The position numbers were made by a program, and so were the translations under genes. A stretch of DNA of 64,000 nt from Erodium maritimum (lineage: Eukaryota > Streptophyta > Magnoliopsida > Geraniales > Geraniaceae), in the NCBI GenBank assembly GCA_963921825.1, contig OY997590.1, forward strand, positions 38,581,039-38,645,038, read 5' to 3'. Positions within the stretch are counted from its first letter, which is position 1. Every line of letters starts with the position of its first letter. The notes beneath the pieces are model-generated. The model was not told the origin of the DNA, searched no databases, and saw nothing but the letters and a program-made list of their open reading frames with translations. This document shows positions 1 to 9,282 of this stretch, one piece after another.

Positions 1-803
1 CCCCCTCGGCATCCACTGCACACGACATATCTGAAAGACAAGCCGGGCTTGCTCTTGACAGATCTGCTGGACAAGCTGGGCCAGCCTTCACCCATTGAGA
101 CGTCGTTGGTCGCCGGCGACGCTTCTGTACCACTGGAGTTCTGGTCGTCGTACACTGGCCTCTCTTCCATACCGAGGGAGGGCTACCGGGGCTTGGGGAA
201 CTTTCCCCGATCGATACAGTGCCCGGCGGATACCCATCATCCTATTTCGGCCGGAAGGGAACAGTATGACAGCCCTATCTGCCCGAGGGTTGGCGTCTTA
301 TGGGGGCCGCCTCTAGAGGTGGACAGCCGCATCCCCCCGACCCCGGATCTGAGCGACCTACCTCTGTACCCTGAGGTCCGATCGAGAGAGATTACCATGG
401 GCGCTGAATCGCTCAGTGCAGGCACTTCAAAGCCTGACTTTCTGGCTAAGGTTAACCAAGATGGGTTAACCAATACCTTGCAGGGGGCGGCTATGGAGCA
501 TCCAACCCGCCACCCAGGCCCACAAAGCCTGACCTCCTGGCTAACATCCATCCTGCGATTGGGCCGGTGATCCGAGCTCCTCCCGGACTCAATGCAATTA
601 TGAGGAATGAAGAGCAGACAGATCCACGGGGCTATCCGGCGGACTCTCTGAACACCGGAAGCGGGCCGATGTACTTCTGTCCACCGGAGCTACAGAAGCA
701 CAGGGGTGACCCGACTGATCCACCACAGCCCTGGTATCACCCCGCGGTGGTGGAGGCAACAGCTGCTGGAGCGGAGGATCAGAGGCCTCCGATGGAAGAA
801 TGA
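1..803 (+). pseudogene. C-terminal remnant of LINE ORF1 protein
   Basis: Two overlapping frames, ending at 570 and 803, together cover the low-complexity C-terminal tail of the ORF1 protein, so at least one frameshift lies near 540-570. The phrase REITMGAESL aligns with REIVMGESLPG in the copy at 20441-21139. The CCHC knuckle and DUF4283 part would lie upstream of the window. The family packages element RNA as a ribonucleoprotein. This copy cannot make a full protein. Confidence 0.7.
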
Positions 804-1196
804 TCAGTTCCAGCAGGGGTGGGTGGAGTCGGTCCAAGACTATACCTACAGACCCGGGATAGCCACTGCTGGGAGGTTCCGGGAAGCCTGCATCTTCAGC
901 ACCAGTTATCTTTATTTCTTGCTCTTCCTGTTCTAGTTGTTGGGACCTTTTATTTTCGTTTGGTTTTGGAATTTGGTTTGTTTCCCCCCGTTACTTTGAA
1001 ACGACGGCAGGGGGTTGTCTTGAGTTATTGCCCACGAATTTGTGCAGGCTAAAATTATGGGTCCATGAGCGCCGGACTTGCTACGGTCGGCCTGGACAAA
1101 TATCTAGAACTCGAGACGGTCACGCCTCACAGTGTTTGATTGCCGTTTGACATTAATGAAATTGTCGGTTACTCGTTTCAAAAAAAAAAAAAAAAA
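1..1196 (+). mobile_element. 3' part of an ORF1-only LINE (DUF4283/CCHC type), copy 1
   Basis: The segment holds the C-terminal part of a LINE ORF1-like reading frame, a roughly 375-bp 3' UTR and a 17-bp poly(A) tail at 1180-1196. Its C-terminal motif (QRPPMEE) and 3' UTR match the minus-strand element at 20057-22490 (QQPPMKE; shared phrases GGTCCATGAGCG and GTTTCAAAA), so the two are one family. No reverse transcriptase lies between ORF1 and the tail. The 5' end is outside the window, so its target duplication cannot be checked. Confidence 0.8.
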
Positions 1197-1480
1197 CTAG
1201 CATTACTCGAAATTAAGGAGGCTTTAAATCTAGAGATGCTTTTGACCAACTTAGCCCCTTCATCAATAGACAGTAATGATGTGTTTATTGGTGCCATTTA
1301 CGTTCAGTTCAACTAATACCCTGAGCACCATTCAATCTAAAGCAGCACTTTAATTAATTCCAAATCTACACGCGTGCCGCGGAAAAGCTGTCACACATCA
1401 CACCACCACAACAGCACCCCCAATCTCATTACCATAACATAACTTAAATGTTCATTAATCTTTTCATTTACAAATCATAA
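1197..1480. other. AT-rich spacer, nothing recognised
   Basis: Unique-looking sequence between the LINE poly(A) tail and the first MULE target duplication. I see no coding potential, repeat or promoter. Confidence 0.6.
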
Positions 1481-1893
1481 TTAATGATTGGAAAAATATC
1501 AGATTGATATCCTTAACTATAAGATTTTAACACATTATTACCCTTAACTAATTTAATCATTAAAAATGTACCTTAAGTTTCCAATCAGTAACACTTTAGT
1601 ATTTTCCGTCCAGTTTTTGACGGAAAATGGTCATGGTAGTGGAGGTGAAGGCTGGGGAAGAAACAGAATGAAGGAAGCGTATGTATGAAATAAATCGGGA
1701 GAGATGAAGGTTGTGTAGGAGAAATAAGGTAAAAGAATAATTAGGGTTTGAACTTAGAGGGGTATTTTTGTCATTTTTTGAAAGTTTAAGGTCAGGTGCA
1801 TTGCACATGACCATTTTCCGTCCAAAAATGGACGGAAAACACTAACGTGTTACTGATTGGAAACTTAAGGTACCTTTTTAGTGATTAAATTAG

Positions 1894-3561
1894 GGGTAAA
1901 TTACAAATGCATACCCTTAAGTATGCACGTTTAACCGATGATTACCCTGAAGTTTAAAGTTAACTGATGCATACCCTAAAGTTTCATATATTAACCCAGA
2001 ACCCCTTCCGTCCACTTTTCCATCCAAATTCTGTTACATTTTTCTAAAAGACCGAAAATACCCTTAGATATCTAAATTATCATTTAATTCTTTAATGATT
2101 CATTAAAAATTTAATTAATTCATAAAAATATCATTAATTTTGTAAAAAAAACTTATAATTAAAATTTTAAATTATTTTATTTTTTTGAATTTATAATAAA
2201 AATATCATTTTAATTTCGAATTTTTTTATTGATTAAAATATTATTTTATATTTTCATAATAAACTTAATTATCTTTTTAATATATATATTTACAAAATTT
2301 GAATCTTAAACTTTTTAACTTTATTATAATTAATTTTACAGTTAAAATAAACTAACAAAATAAATGAAAAGTAAAGTAAAAAAAAACAATACAACCCTAA
2401 ATCTACCCCCTCTCTCTCAAACACTCTCCCCAACCTTCTCTTTTTCTCTCACTACCGAGCCTCGGCACAGAGCCGCGACGAACTCAACTTCGACGAGGTC
2501 GTCACGGCGAGGGGAGAGGTCCCTCTTTGAAGTTGTAGTCGCCGTGAGAAGCAGCGAACGCCACCGTGGGAAGAAGACCCAGCCACAGATCTGGAGTTTG
2601 GTTCTAGATCTGGAATCGATGGCTCCGGTTCCGGTCTTGAAGACGACGGAGAAAAGCTTCAGGTGTCGTTGGGAGGTATGAGAGCTTGACGGAGGGTGAG
2701 GAGTGATAAAGGACCCTTTTCTTTTCCCCAATTGGAAATTGAAAAATACCCTAATCCAGATTCGATTTGTTCTGGAATAATGGTGAGGAGTGATGAAGGG
2801 CCCTTTTCTTTTACCTTCTGATTGAGTAATGTCAGTTAAAAGATTGAATCTCTAGCTGCAATTTGCTCTGGCATAAGCATGAATTGGAATTTAATGATGG
2901 AAATTTTGTTTTTGTTGTTGTTGCAAACCTTTAATCCGATAGTGTACGACCTTCCTTGCATATTCATTCGGGTACTGTAATTAATGGAAATTGTTAAAAA
3001 AAAATTAAGGAAATTTTATTATTTTTAATAATAGAATTTAAAGAAAAATATTTTCTAAACATTAATAATTTTTTATTTTAATTACTGAAAATTATAACAA
3101 AAATTACTGAAATTTAATGAAATTAAAATAATAAAAATAAATTTTAAAATAAAAATTAAGGATTTTTTTAATAAATATTAAATTTAAACCTAATTTTGTG
3201 GAAAAAAAAACAGATTTAAATAAAAATCTGAAATTTATAAATAAATATTTAGAATTAAAAATATGAAATTGAAAAAAAATAATGTAAACAAAGAAAAAAG
3301 AGATAGAAAGAAAAAATTAATGGAAAAAGAATTTAAAACTAAATTATGTTTAGGGTTAGAAGGGTAGGGGGTAAATGTTAGTAACAGTTGAGGGTATTTT
3401 GGGTAATTCAACAAATGTTAACAGAATTTGGATGGAAAAGTGGACGGAAAGGGTTCTGGGTTAATACATGAAACTTCAGGGTATGTATCAGTTAACTTTA
3501 AACTTTAGGGTATTCATCGGTTAAACGTGCATACTTAAGGGTATGCATTTGTAATTTACCC
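1894..3561. mobile_element. Nested MULE, possible Pack-MULE
   Basis: The element begins GGGTAAATTACAAATGC at 1894 and ends with the inverted copy at 3561. TTAAATTAG is duplicated at 1885-1893 and 3562-3570. The inverted arms run for about 150 bp (to ~2040 and from ~3400). Inside the AT-rich ends sits a block (about 2395-2960) that resembles a gene 5' end with much higher GC. It has no transposase. It interrupts the right arm of the outer MULE and is therefore younger. Confidence 0.9.
2395..2960 (+). other. Gene-like segment carried inside the nested MULE
   Basis: A CT-rich leader (2400-2455) is followed by a GC-rich open stretch (2455-2680) and then TGGGAGGTATGAG at about 2670, which looks like an exon end with a GT donor. 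T-rich, intron-like DNA follows. One frame stays open over 2364-2681. I do not recognise the protein. The arrangement fits a captured first exon plus intron start, as in Pack-MULEs, but the parent gene is unknown, so capture is an inference. Confidence 0.45.
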
Positions 3562-3637
3562 TTAAATTAGTTAAGGGTACTAATGTGTTAAAAACGTATA
3601 GTTAAGGATACCAATCTGATATTTTCCCTTAATGATT

Positions 3638-4131
3638 TACATCGTATAAAACTATACTTGTGCTGTGAGTGTGACTGAATAAATCGTTGAAATACCAATC
3701 CCACAAAATCTTCTATCTTTAACGTGGGTCCCGTGTCCGCGTCTTAAAAGCAAACACAACGGGCCGGCCCTTTCCCCTGACCCGCGCGTTCGCGGTCCGC
3801 GGCCCTTGGGCCATCCCACTGTGGGCTTGATTTTACGCGGTCTGCGGTCTTGAAACACGCGGTCCGGGCCTCAGCCCTCGCTCGCGGGCCGGGCTCGCGG
3901 GCCGGGCTCGCGCCCCTCGGCCCTGTCTCGATCCCCTCCTCTTGCGTGGCGACACGTGGCAAGTTTGACCGTAGACAATGGTCGACAACGGCTAATTTTT
4001 TTTAATTAAATCTAAAACATTTTAAACCCTATAAATACCCCAATCTCATTTTTTTTCACACCCATTCTCCAATTTCACTCTCTCATTCCCACATTCTACT
4101 CTCTAATTTCCAAAATTCCGACGATGAGGTT
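3638..4131 (+). promoter_or_regulatory. Harbinger 5' region and core promoter
   Basis: This GC-rich stretch (3730-3960) is followed by CTATAAATACC at 4029-4039, a convincing TATA box about 100 bp before the transposase ATG at 4132. The same arrangement (GC-rich block, CTATAAATACC, CT-rich leader with TCTCATTCCC) recurs at 36340-36736, showing that both belong to one Harbinger family. The expected left terminal repeat, resembling GAGCATGTACAATG, was not found. Confidence 0.6.
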
Positions 4132-5372
4132 ATGTCCGACGTTGAGGTTCCGACATATGAGGAGATGGCTGCCCGAATGCCGACGTATGAGGAGATGGCA
4201 GCCCAACTACCGACATATGAGGAGATGGCAGCTCGAATGCGGCCAGTTGAGCGACGACTCTAGCATGGGATTGAGAGGAGCATGCAGAGAGCAATGCCAA
4301 GGATCGAGAGGACCGTTCGTGGGGAACCAATGCGACGAGAGATTAACAGAGGTAGTGCTGAAGCCCACAACCAATTAATGAGGAACTATTTTGTCGATCA
4401 ACCCATATATGGCCTTGATATGTTTAGGCGTCGGTTCCGTATGTGCAGACCACTTTTTCAATGGATTATGGACAAGCTAAAGGAACACGACTATTACTTC
4501 GTTCAGAAGCCCGACGCGGCCTCACAGTTGGGCTTATCAACGGAACAGAAGTACACCGCCGCGATACGGATGCTTGCGTATGGGTGCTCGGCCGATTCAT
4601 TGGACGAAACTCTACACGTTGGGGTAAGCACCATACTTGAATGTTTACGTAAGTTTTGCAAGGCCGTCATTGAGGTATTCGGACCCGAGTATGAGTGTAC
4701 ACCCACACCGGATAACATGGACCGCTTACACCGAGAAGGGTACAACCAAGGGTTTCCCGGAATGGCGGGGAGTCTTGACTGCATGCATTGGAAGTGGAAG
4801 AACTGCCCAACCTAAGACCAGGGATCCCATGGACGAGGAAGTCACCACAGGGACAAGACGGTTATGCTTGAAGCTGCAGCGTCCCGTGATTTATGGATTT
4901 GGCATGCGTTTTTCGGGATGGCTGGCTCGAACAACGACATCAACGTCCTCAACAACAGCCACTTATTCCAAGACGCTTACTACGACTGTGAGCTAGCTGT
5001 GGAGTACGTTATCAACGGCCATCGGTACGACCGACCTTATTACTTGGTGGACGGCATTTACCCAACATGGGCACGGTTCGTGAAGACTATCCGGCATCCC
5101 TACGAGCCCAAAGAGAAGTTGTTTGCTAAATTCCAAGAAGGTGCTCGGAAAGATATTGAAAGGGCTTTTGGAGTACTTCAAGCAAGGTGGCACATCATTT
5201 CCCGTCCCGCTCGAACTTGGACCCACACACTTTGGCTGATATCATGCACACTTGCATCATTCTACACAACATGATTTTAGAGGATGAGCGCGACCGATAC
5301 GAGTATGGGGATGAGGAGTTGTTGTATGAGCAACCTCCAGAAATGCCGAATTGGTCACCACCGGAACGATGA
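4132..5372 (+). pseudogene. PIF/Harbinger transposase (DDE_Tnp_4), broken
   Basis: From the ATG at 4132 the frame encodes three copies of a PTYEEMAARM-like decapeptide (30-bp repeats at 4150-4239) and then meets an in-frame TAG near 4258. It continues as a Harbinger transposase: a helical N-terminal region (TEQKYTAAIRMLAYG), then GSLDCMHWKWKNCP with the first catalytic Asp near 4778. A TAA follows at 4813-4815. The same frame resumes with GSNNDINVLNNSHLF (second Asp, ~4936) and RKDIERAFGVLQARW (Glu, ~5159). A frameshift near 5221 moves the C-terminal part (ADIMHTCIILHNM) into another frame that ends at 5372. All three DDE residues survive, but two stops and one frameshift make it a pseudogene. 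I see no Myb-like partner gene in this copy. Confidence 0.9.
4150..4239 (+). repeat. Three 30-bp tandem repeats in the transposase N-terminus
   Basis: The three units are in frame and encode a PTYEEMAA core with small changes (ARM, AQL, ARM). They lie just before the TAG at about 4258. In-frame amplification suggests the N-terminus is a tolerant, probably disordered region. Confidence 0.85.
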
Positions 5373-5863
5373 CACCACGGAGGGCCATTGGCATACCAGC
5401 AACGAGTGGATTGTCAACAAAGTGTCATAAATCATGAGACCCACATGCAACTAAAAAACGATCTTATGAAGCACTTATGGGGTCTATATGGAGCTGGTTT
5501 CCATGACGACGAATAGTCGTTTGTACTCTTGGAGCTGTTTTTTTGTGGGTTGTATTAAAAGGGGATCAATAAAAGTTCAAGTTTATTTTTATTCGTGTTA
5601 AATTTGTTTATTATTTTTTTTATTGTCATTAATTATTATTTTTCACATTTGTTTATATTTTAAATCATTTAAACGGTTTCTGATAAGAATGAAATAAAAC
5701 AGCAAAATATCAATTAATTAACAACTCAGCATCTAGTTAGCATAAGGGCCTCACCCAGGGCCTCTCATTGCAAAACACCCACTATTTTGAGGCCCTAGGG
5801 CTTCACTTTTGTCCAGTCAGCACAAGGGCCTCACCCAAGGCCTTTCCATTGTACATGCTCTTA
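5373..5863 (+). mobile_element. 3' UTR and right terminus of the Harbinger element
   Basis: The 3' UTR contains TATTAAAAGGGGAT and TTTTTATTCGTGTTAA, which recur at 38758-38810 in the second Harbinger copy. The subterminal part holds two related segments (GGGCCTCACCCAGGGCCT and GGGCCTCACCCAAGGCCT). The end CCATTGTACATGCTC stops at 5860, with TTA (5861-5863) as the probable 3-bp target duplication. The partner left end was not found. Confidence 0.7.
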
Positions 5864-6205
5864 CGTACGAGGGGTCCCTATCATGGCACCTTTCGCCCCT
5901 GAACTCCATCGGAGATGCCACATGACAAAATACTTGTGTTGTGTGCCATGGACTATTTGAATCATGGGTTTTCAATATGGATCCACCCATTAAGCCCAAT
6001 GGTTGGCCCAATCGTAAAAATTAAACCCAAATCTGTAGCCGTTAACTATTTTGACTTGTCTTTCGTTTTGTTTCTTCATGGACGTATGATATTTTTGATG
6101 GGTTGTACTCATCACGTCCCTCTAGTAGCCCCCCTCTTATAATTTTTCATCAATTATTTAACATTTCTTTGTAATGTAGTGATTAAACGTGTATTGAAGA
6201 ATTAC
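5864..6205. other. Unassigned spacer
   Basis: Mixed-composition sequence with only short chance frames (5915-6142 and antisense). No homology, repeat or splice structure is recognised. Confidence 0.5.
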
Positions 6206-6390
6206 TTTTAATTTTTTTTATAAGTGAATAGAATTTTATTCCAAATATTGAAAGGATACAATTCAAGGAATAGAGGAGAGACTAAGCTCAATCCTAAAAA
6301 CAAAACGGTAAAAACATTTACTTGAAAAACAAGTAGAACAACCGCAATCTGCGACCTAGAATCACAAAGGATTGCTACTGCAATAAATCC
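6206..6390 (-). mobile_element. 3' end of a LINE-like retroposon (minus strand)
   Basis: Read on the minus strand, the segment ends TTCACTTATAAAAAAAATT, a plant LINE-type tail (poly-T on the plus strand near 6213-6222). Its 6273-6390 part is about 88 percent identical by eye to 7914-8041. No coding domain is visible. Confidence 0.5.
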
Positions 6391-8041
6391 CGACTCACTT
6401 TCTCTATAAAAATCTCTTTGCCTTCCCTCTTCCAACCCTAAACTTTTCCTTTTCGTCGTGCACGACGGTAGTCTTGTGGCTTCGGGCACTACGGTCACTG
6501 CCATCCTCCCCTCTTCCTTTCATATACCCTTTCTTCCAGTCCCTCTCTCCTCTAGTGGTGTTATGGTCCCAACCTTTCCTTTCCCTCGGCCTTCTAACTC
6601 AAATCTGGTTGTGGGACATGTTTTTCCCACCGTTTAAGGTGGATATCGTTTCATATCAGTGCTTGGTAGCGCGGTTGTGGTGGTTGGCTGGTTTTTAGCA
6701 GCTTAGTCGTTGCGGTGTCGCCTGGGTGAGCGCTAGCCTCTAACGCCGGCGTGGCTCTCTAATCACGGCCGTGGGACGCACTTCCTGGTCGATTCAGGCA
6801 AGTATTATTGCGATTTTGGTCCGCTCTTGTCGCTTTGGAGGTTGGCTGCTTGCGATGTGTGCCTCCGCTTCTAGATCTGGTCTCTGGAGGTCAGATCTAG
6901 AGACCCATTTCTTCTTCTGCTCGAGGGTCCTCCCCCCGTCTGTTCTAGTTCTCTCCGGTCCCGTCATAGTACGGGAGCCTGTACTGGGACTTTTGGTCCT
7001 GGTCTTCTCCCTCGGCTTTTATTTCGGTGATGGCCAAAAAGAGTTCTTTTTAGAGCTTGCTGAAGACTCATGGCGTGTTCTGGGGGGATGTCGGCTGCTA
7101 AAGACAGAGGTGTGGTGTCTCTCTTCTGCCTCTTTGGATTCATTCGCTCCTCCTTTTATCCTCTATTCTCTTTCGATTGAGACTTCTTTTCTTCCTGTCC
7201 TCTTGTTTGGTACATGCTCACCGGTATGGTGTTGGACGCCGATGAAGGTTTAGGCTTTTATGCCTGTTTTAAATCCAATCGTTTGGGTGGAAGGGGTTGT
7301 GGGTTTCAGTGGGTAACCACCGGTTCAGCCTTTGTCGATTAGCGATGCTGACCACCGACAACTGTTAGGGTTCCGGTCTCCTTCTCCTTGGGGATTTCAA
7401 CACTAATGAGCTAGGAGTTGATTTGTTTCTCTTTAGGCTTTGGATTCATTTTTCCCTACTGCAGTTTTTGAGCTTCTAGGTCTGTTGTGCTCAATGGTAG
7501 TGAAATCCCGGTTTTAGACCTCATTTATTAGTTTATGTGCTCTTCATGGTTGAGAAATCTAGGTTTAAGACCTCAGTTTTAAGTTTCTGGCTGTCTTAGT
7601 GTCTGTAAGCTTTTTTATGTGTTGTTTCTTCTTAAAGTTTCGGTTGTTTTCTAGGTGTTTAGTGTGGTTGTGTTGGTTGTTGGTAGTCCTGAAGGCTGCG
7701 CTGGTTTCCTGGTTGTAAGTTTCTGGTGTTGCTCTTGTTGTAGTTGCTGGTGTTTACTGGTTGTAAGGTTGTTCATCCCTGGTGTGTGGGGCTCTGGGTT
7801 CTTGAGGTTCCGCTCTGGAATGCTCGTAGGTTATTTTTTTTCCTTCCTCACCGTGTTCTTTATTTCAAAGAGCCAGTGTTTTTAAATATGATTTGCTGAT
7901 AAAAAAATGATATAAGGAATAGAGGAGAGGCTAAGCTTAATCCTAAAAACAAAACAGTAAAAACAGTTACTTGAAAAGCAAGTAGAACAACCAGAATCTG
8001 CAACCAAGAATCACAAAGGATTGTTGTTGAAATAGATCCTG
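6273..8041. repeat. ~118-bp direct repeats flanking a 1.5-kb insert
   Basis: Repeat copies lie at 6273-6390 and 7914-8041. Both begin AAGGAATAGAGGAGAG and end near GATCC/AATCC, with about 15 mismatches by eye. They are either an unusually long target duplication or two independent copies of the same LINE 3' end. Confidence 0.75.
6391..7907 (+). mobile_element. Candidate retroposed insert, unclassified
   Basis: This G/T-rich, gene-leader-like segment ends TTTGCTGATAAAAAAA at about 7907, similar to the 3' tails of the RRM-type LINEs in this window. It is bracketed by the direct repeats 6273-6390 and 7914-8041. The frame at 6771-7253 (160 codons) has no motif I recognise. It may be a decayed LINE or the copy of a transcript. 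The identity is open. Confidence 0.35.
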
Positions 8042-8455
8042 AACCTAAATGCAAAGGCCTTCGAGCAATGCAAATTCACTTAAGCCACCAACGATTGACA
8101 TCCAATCATGTCCTTGAGAAAAAATCGGTGATAAACGCAAAATATACACAAGAAGATCGCCACCATAAGACTAATTCAGTATCACACTCTATATACTTAT
8201 CCTTTGAATAGAGTAGTAAATCAATGTAAGAGAAGATAGGAGGGATCTGTAGGTTCCAGACCCTCTTCCACGCATAAATCTTCGTGGTCTTGTGAATCAG
8301 TCACCAAAATCAATCTTCTCTGGCACTTCCAAGTCAAGAGTATTGAATTGCTCTAGAACCAGGTCCCTTTTTAACAAATCTTTAACTCCTACACATTTTA
8401 CATATTCTCTTTCGTTTTGTCTTGCTTGTCTGTAAAGGCATTTCTTAATCATAGC
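8042..8455. other. Unassigned spacer
   Basis: No convincing gene, repeat or RNA is seen. It may continue the minus-strand retroposon whose 3' end precedes it. Confidence 0.5.
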
Positions 8456-9050
8456 CTAATATAGAACCACTATGGGAGACTTGCCTTTGCCTCTTTGTTT
8501 CGTTTTTGTAATTATTGGACTGGCCGTAAGTGTCTCAATCGATATGGGAGAGGAAGTTGGAATTGAACCCCCAAATTGTATGGGCTCAACTTGAGAAACC
8601 GAGTTCAAAACAGGAGAAGGATATTTACTAAAAACATAAATGTAACAAATAAAACCAATATTTACTATCGAATAGTTACTAATAATTGTTATAATTTTAC
8701 TCCGCATCGATCTCGGTTGGAAAAGAATTCTAAATATCGTCATCACCGAACATTTTTTGATGGGAATAGAAGATTGTTGTGTATAAACTTTTGAGAGAAA
8801 TTGAGGTGAAGAGAAATGTGGATGAAATAATGAATACCAACGGTAGTATATATAGATTGTAAAAAATATATTTTTTTAATTATTATAAAACATTAAAAAA
8901 TTATTTCAAAAACAAACTAGTCGTTGGAGTTAACAACTCCTTTTTTTTTTCCATGTCAATGCCAATTGGTTCAGGTTTAGGTTCTCGTTTAGTGAGGGAA
9001 CCCCCAGTTCTTAGCCCTCACACTGTCAGCTCCTCGATTCTACTAAACAT
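8456..9050 (-). pseudogene. Possible Harbinger ORF1 (Myb/SANT-like) 5' fragment
   Basis: On the minus strand there is an AT-rich promoter with TATATATACTACC near 8845, a CT-rich leader and a 96-codon frame (8746-8456). Its end, ITKTKQRGKGKSP, resembles the linker before the SANT domain of plant Harbinger ORF1 proteins. The SANT domain itself is missing. Assignment rests on this short resemblance and on promoter layout, so it is tentative. Confidence 0.3.
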
Positions 9051-9059
9051 GATGTACTT

Positions 9060-9282
9060 GCTTTAAGGGGAAAGGTAATTATCATTTTTTTTTCGGGTAG
9101 CATAGTAGAGCAAATACAAGTTGAGAATGAGCTTGTCAGTATCACTACAACATTTGCTTATACAAGCTATAAGTGTTTTCAATTAGATTAAGGTCTCATT
9201 TACTCAGATCAGTCTAGAAAGGATCTTTCGTATTGCTGCTTACTACAAATAAAACGGGATAAGGTTTCAGTAAAGGAAGAGC
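9060..9282 (-). other. Probable 3' UTR of the SEC14-like gene
   Basis: The region follows the stop codon at 9283-9285 on the minus strand and is free of element sequence. I could not fix a polyadenylation site. Confidence 0.4.

Larger units (their letters stand above)
1481..3637. mobile_element. MULE-type MITE (outer element, 1490-3628) with 9-bp duplications
   Basis: The element ends GGAAAAATATCAG at 1490 and CTGATATTTTCCC at 3628 are inverted. The same 9-bp TTAATGATT flanks it at 1481-1489 and 3629-3637, the hallmark of Mutator-like elements. Removing the nested insertion leaves about 462 bp, nearly all of it long inverted arms (1490-1645 against 1795-1893 plus 3571-3628). It has no transposase, so it would need one supplied in trans. 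Confidence 0.9.

Noticed and set aside
3652-3962. GC-rich minus-strand frames
   Set aside because: Part of the Harbinger 5' GC block, which recurs without an open frame at 34266 and 36340.
6771-7253. 160-codon plus-strand frame as a host gene
   Set aside because: Hydrophobic, low-complexity translation without motif or splice context, inside a probable retroposed insert.
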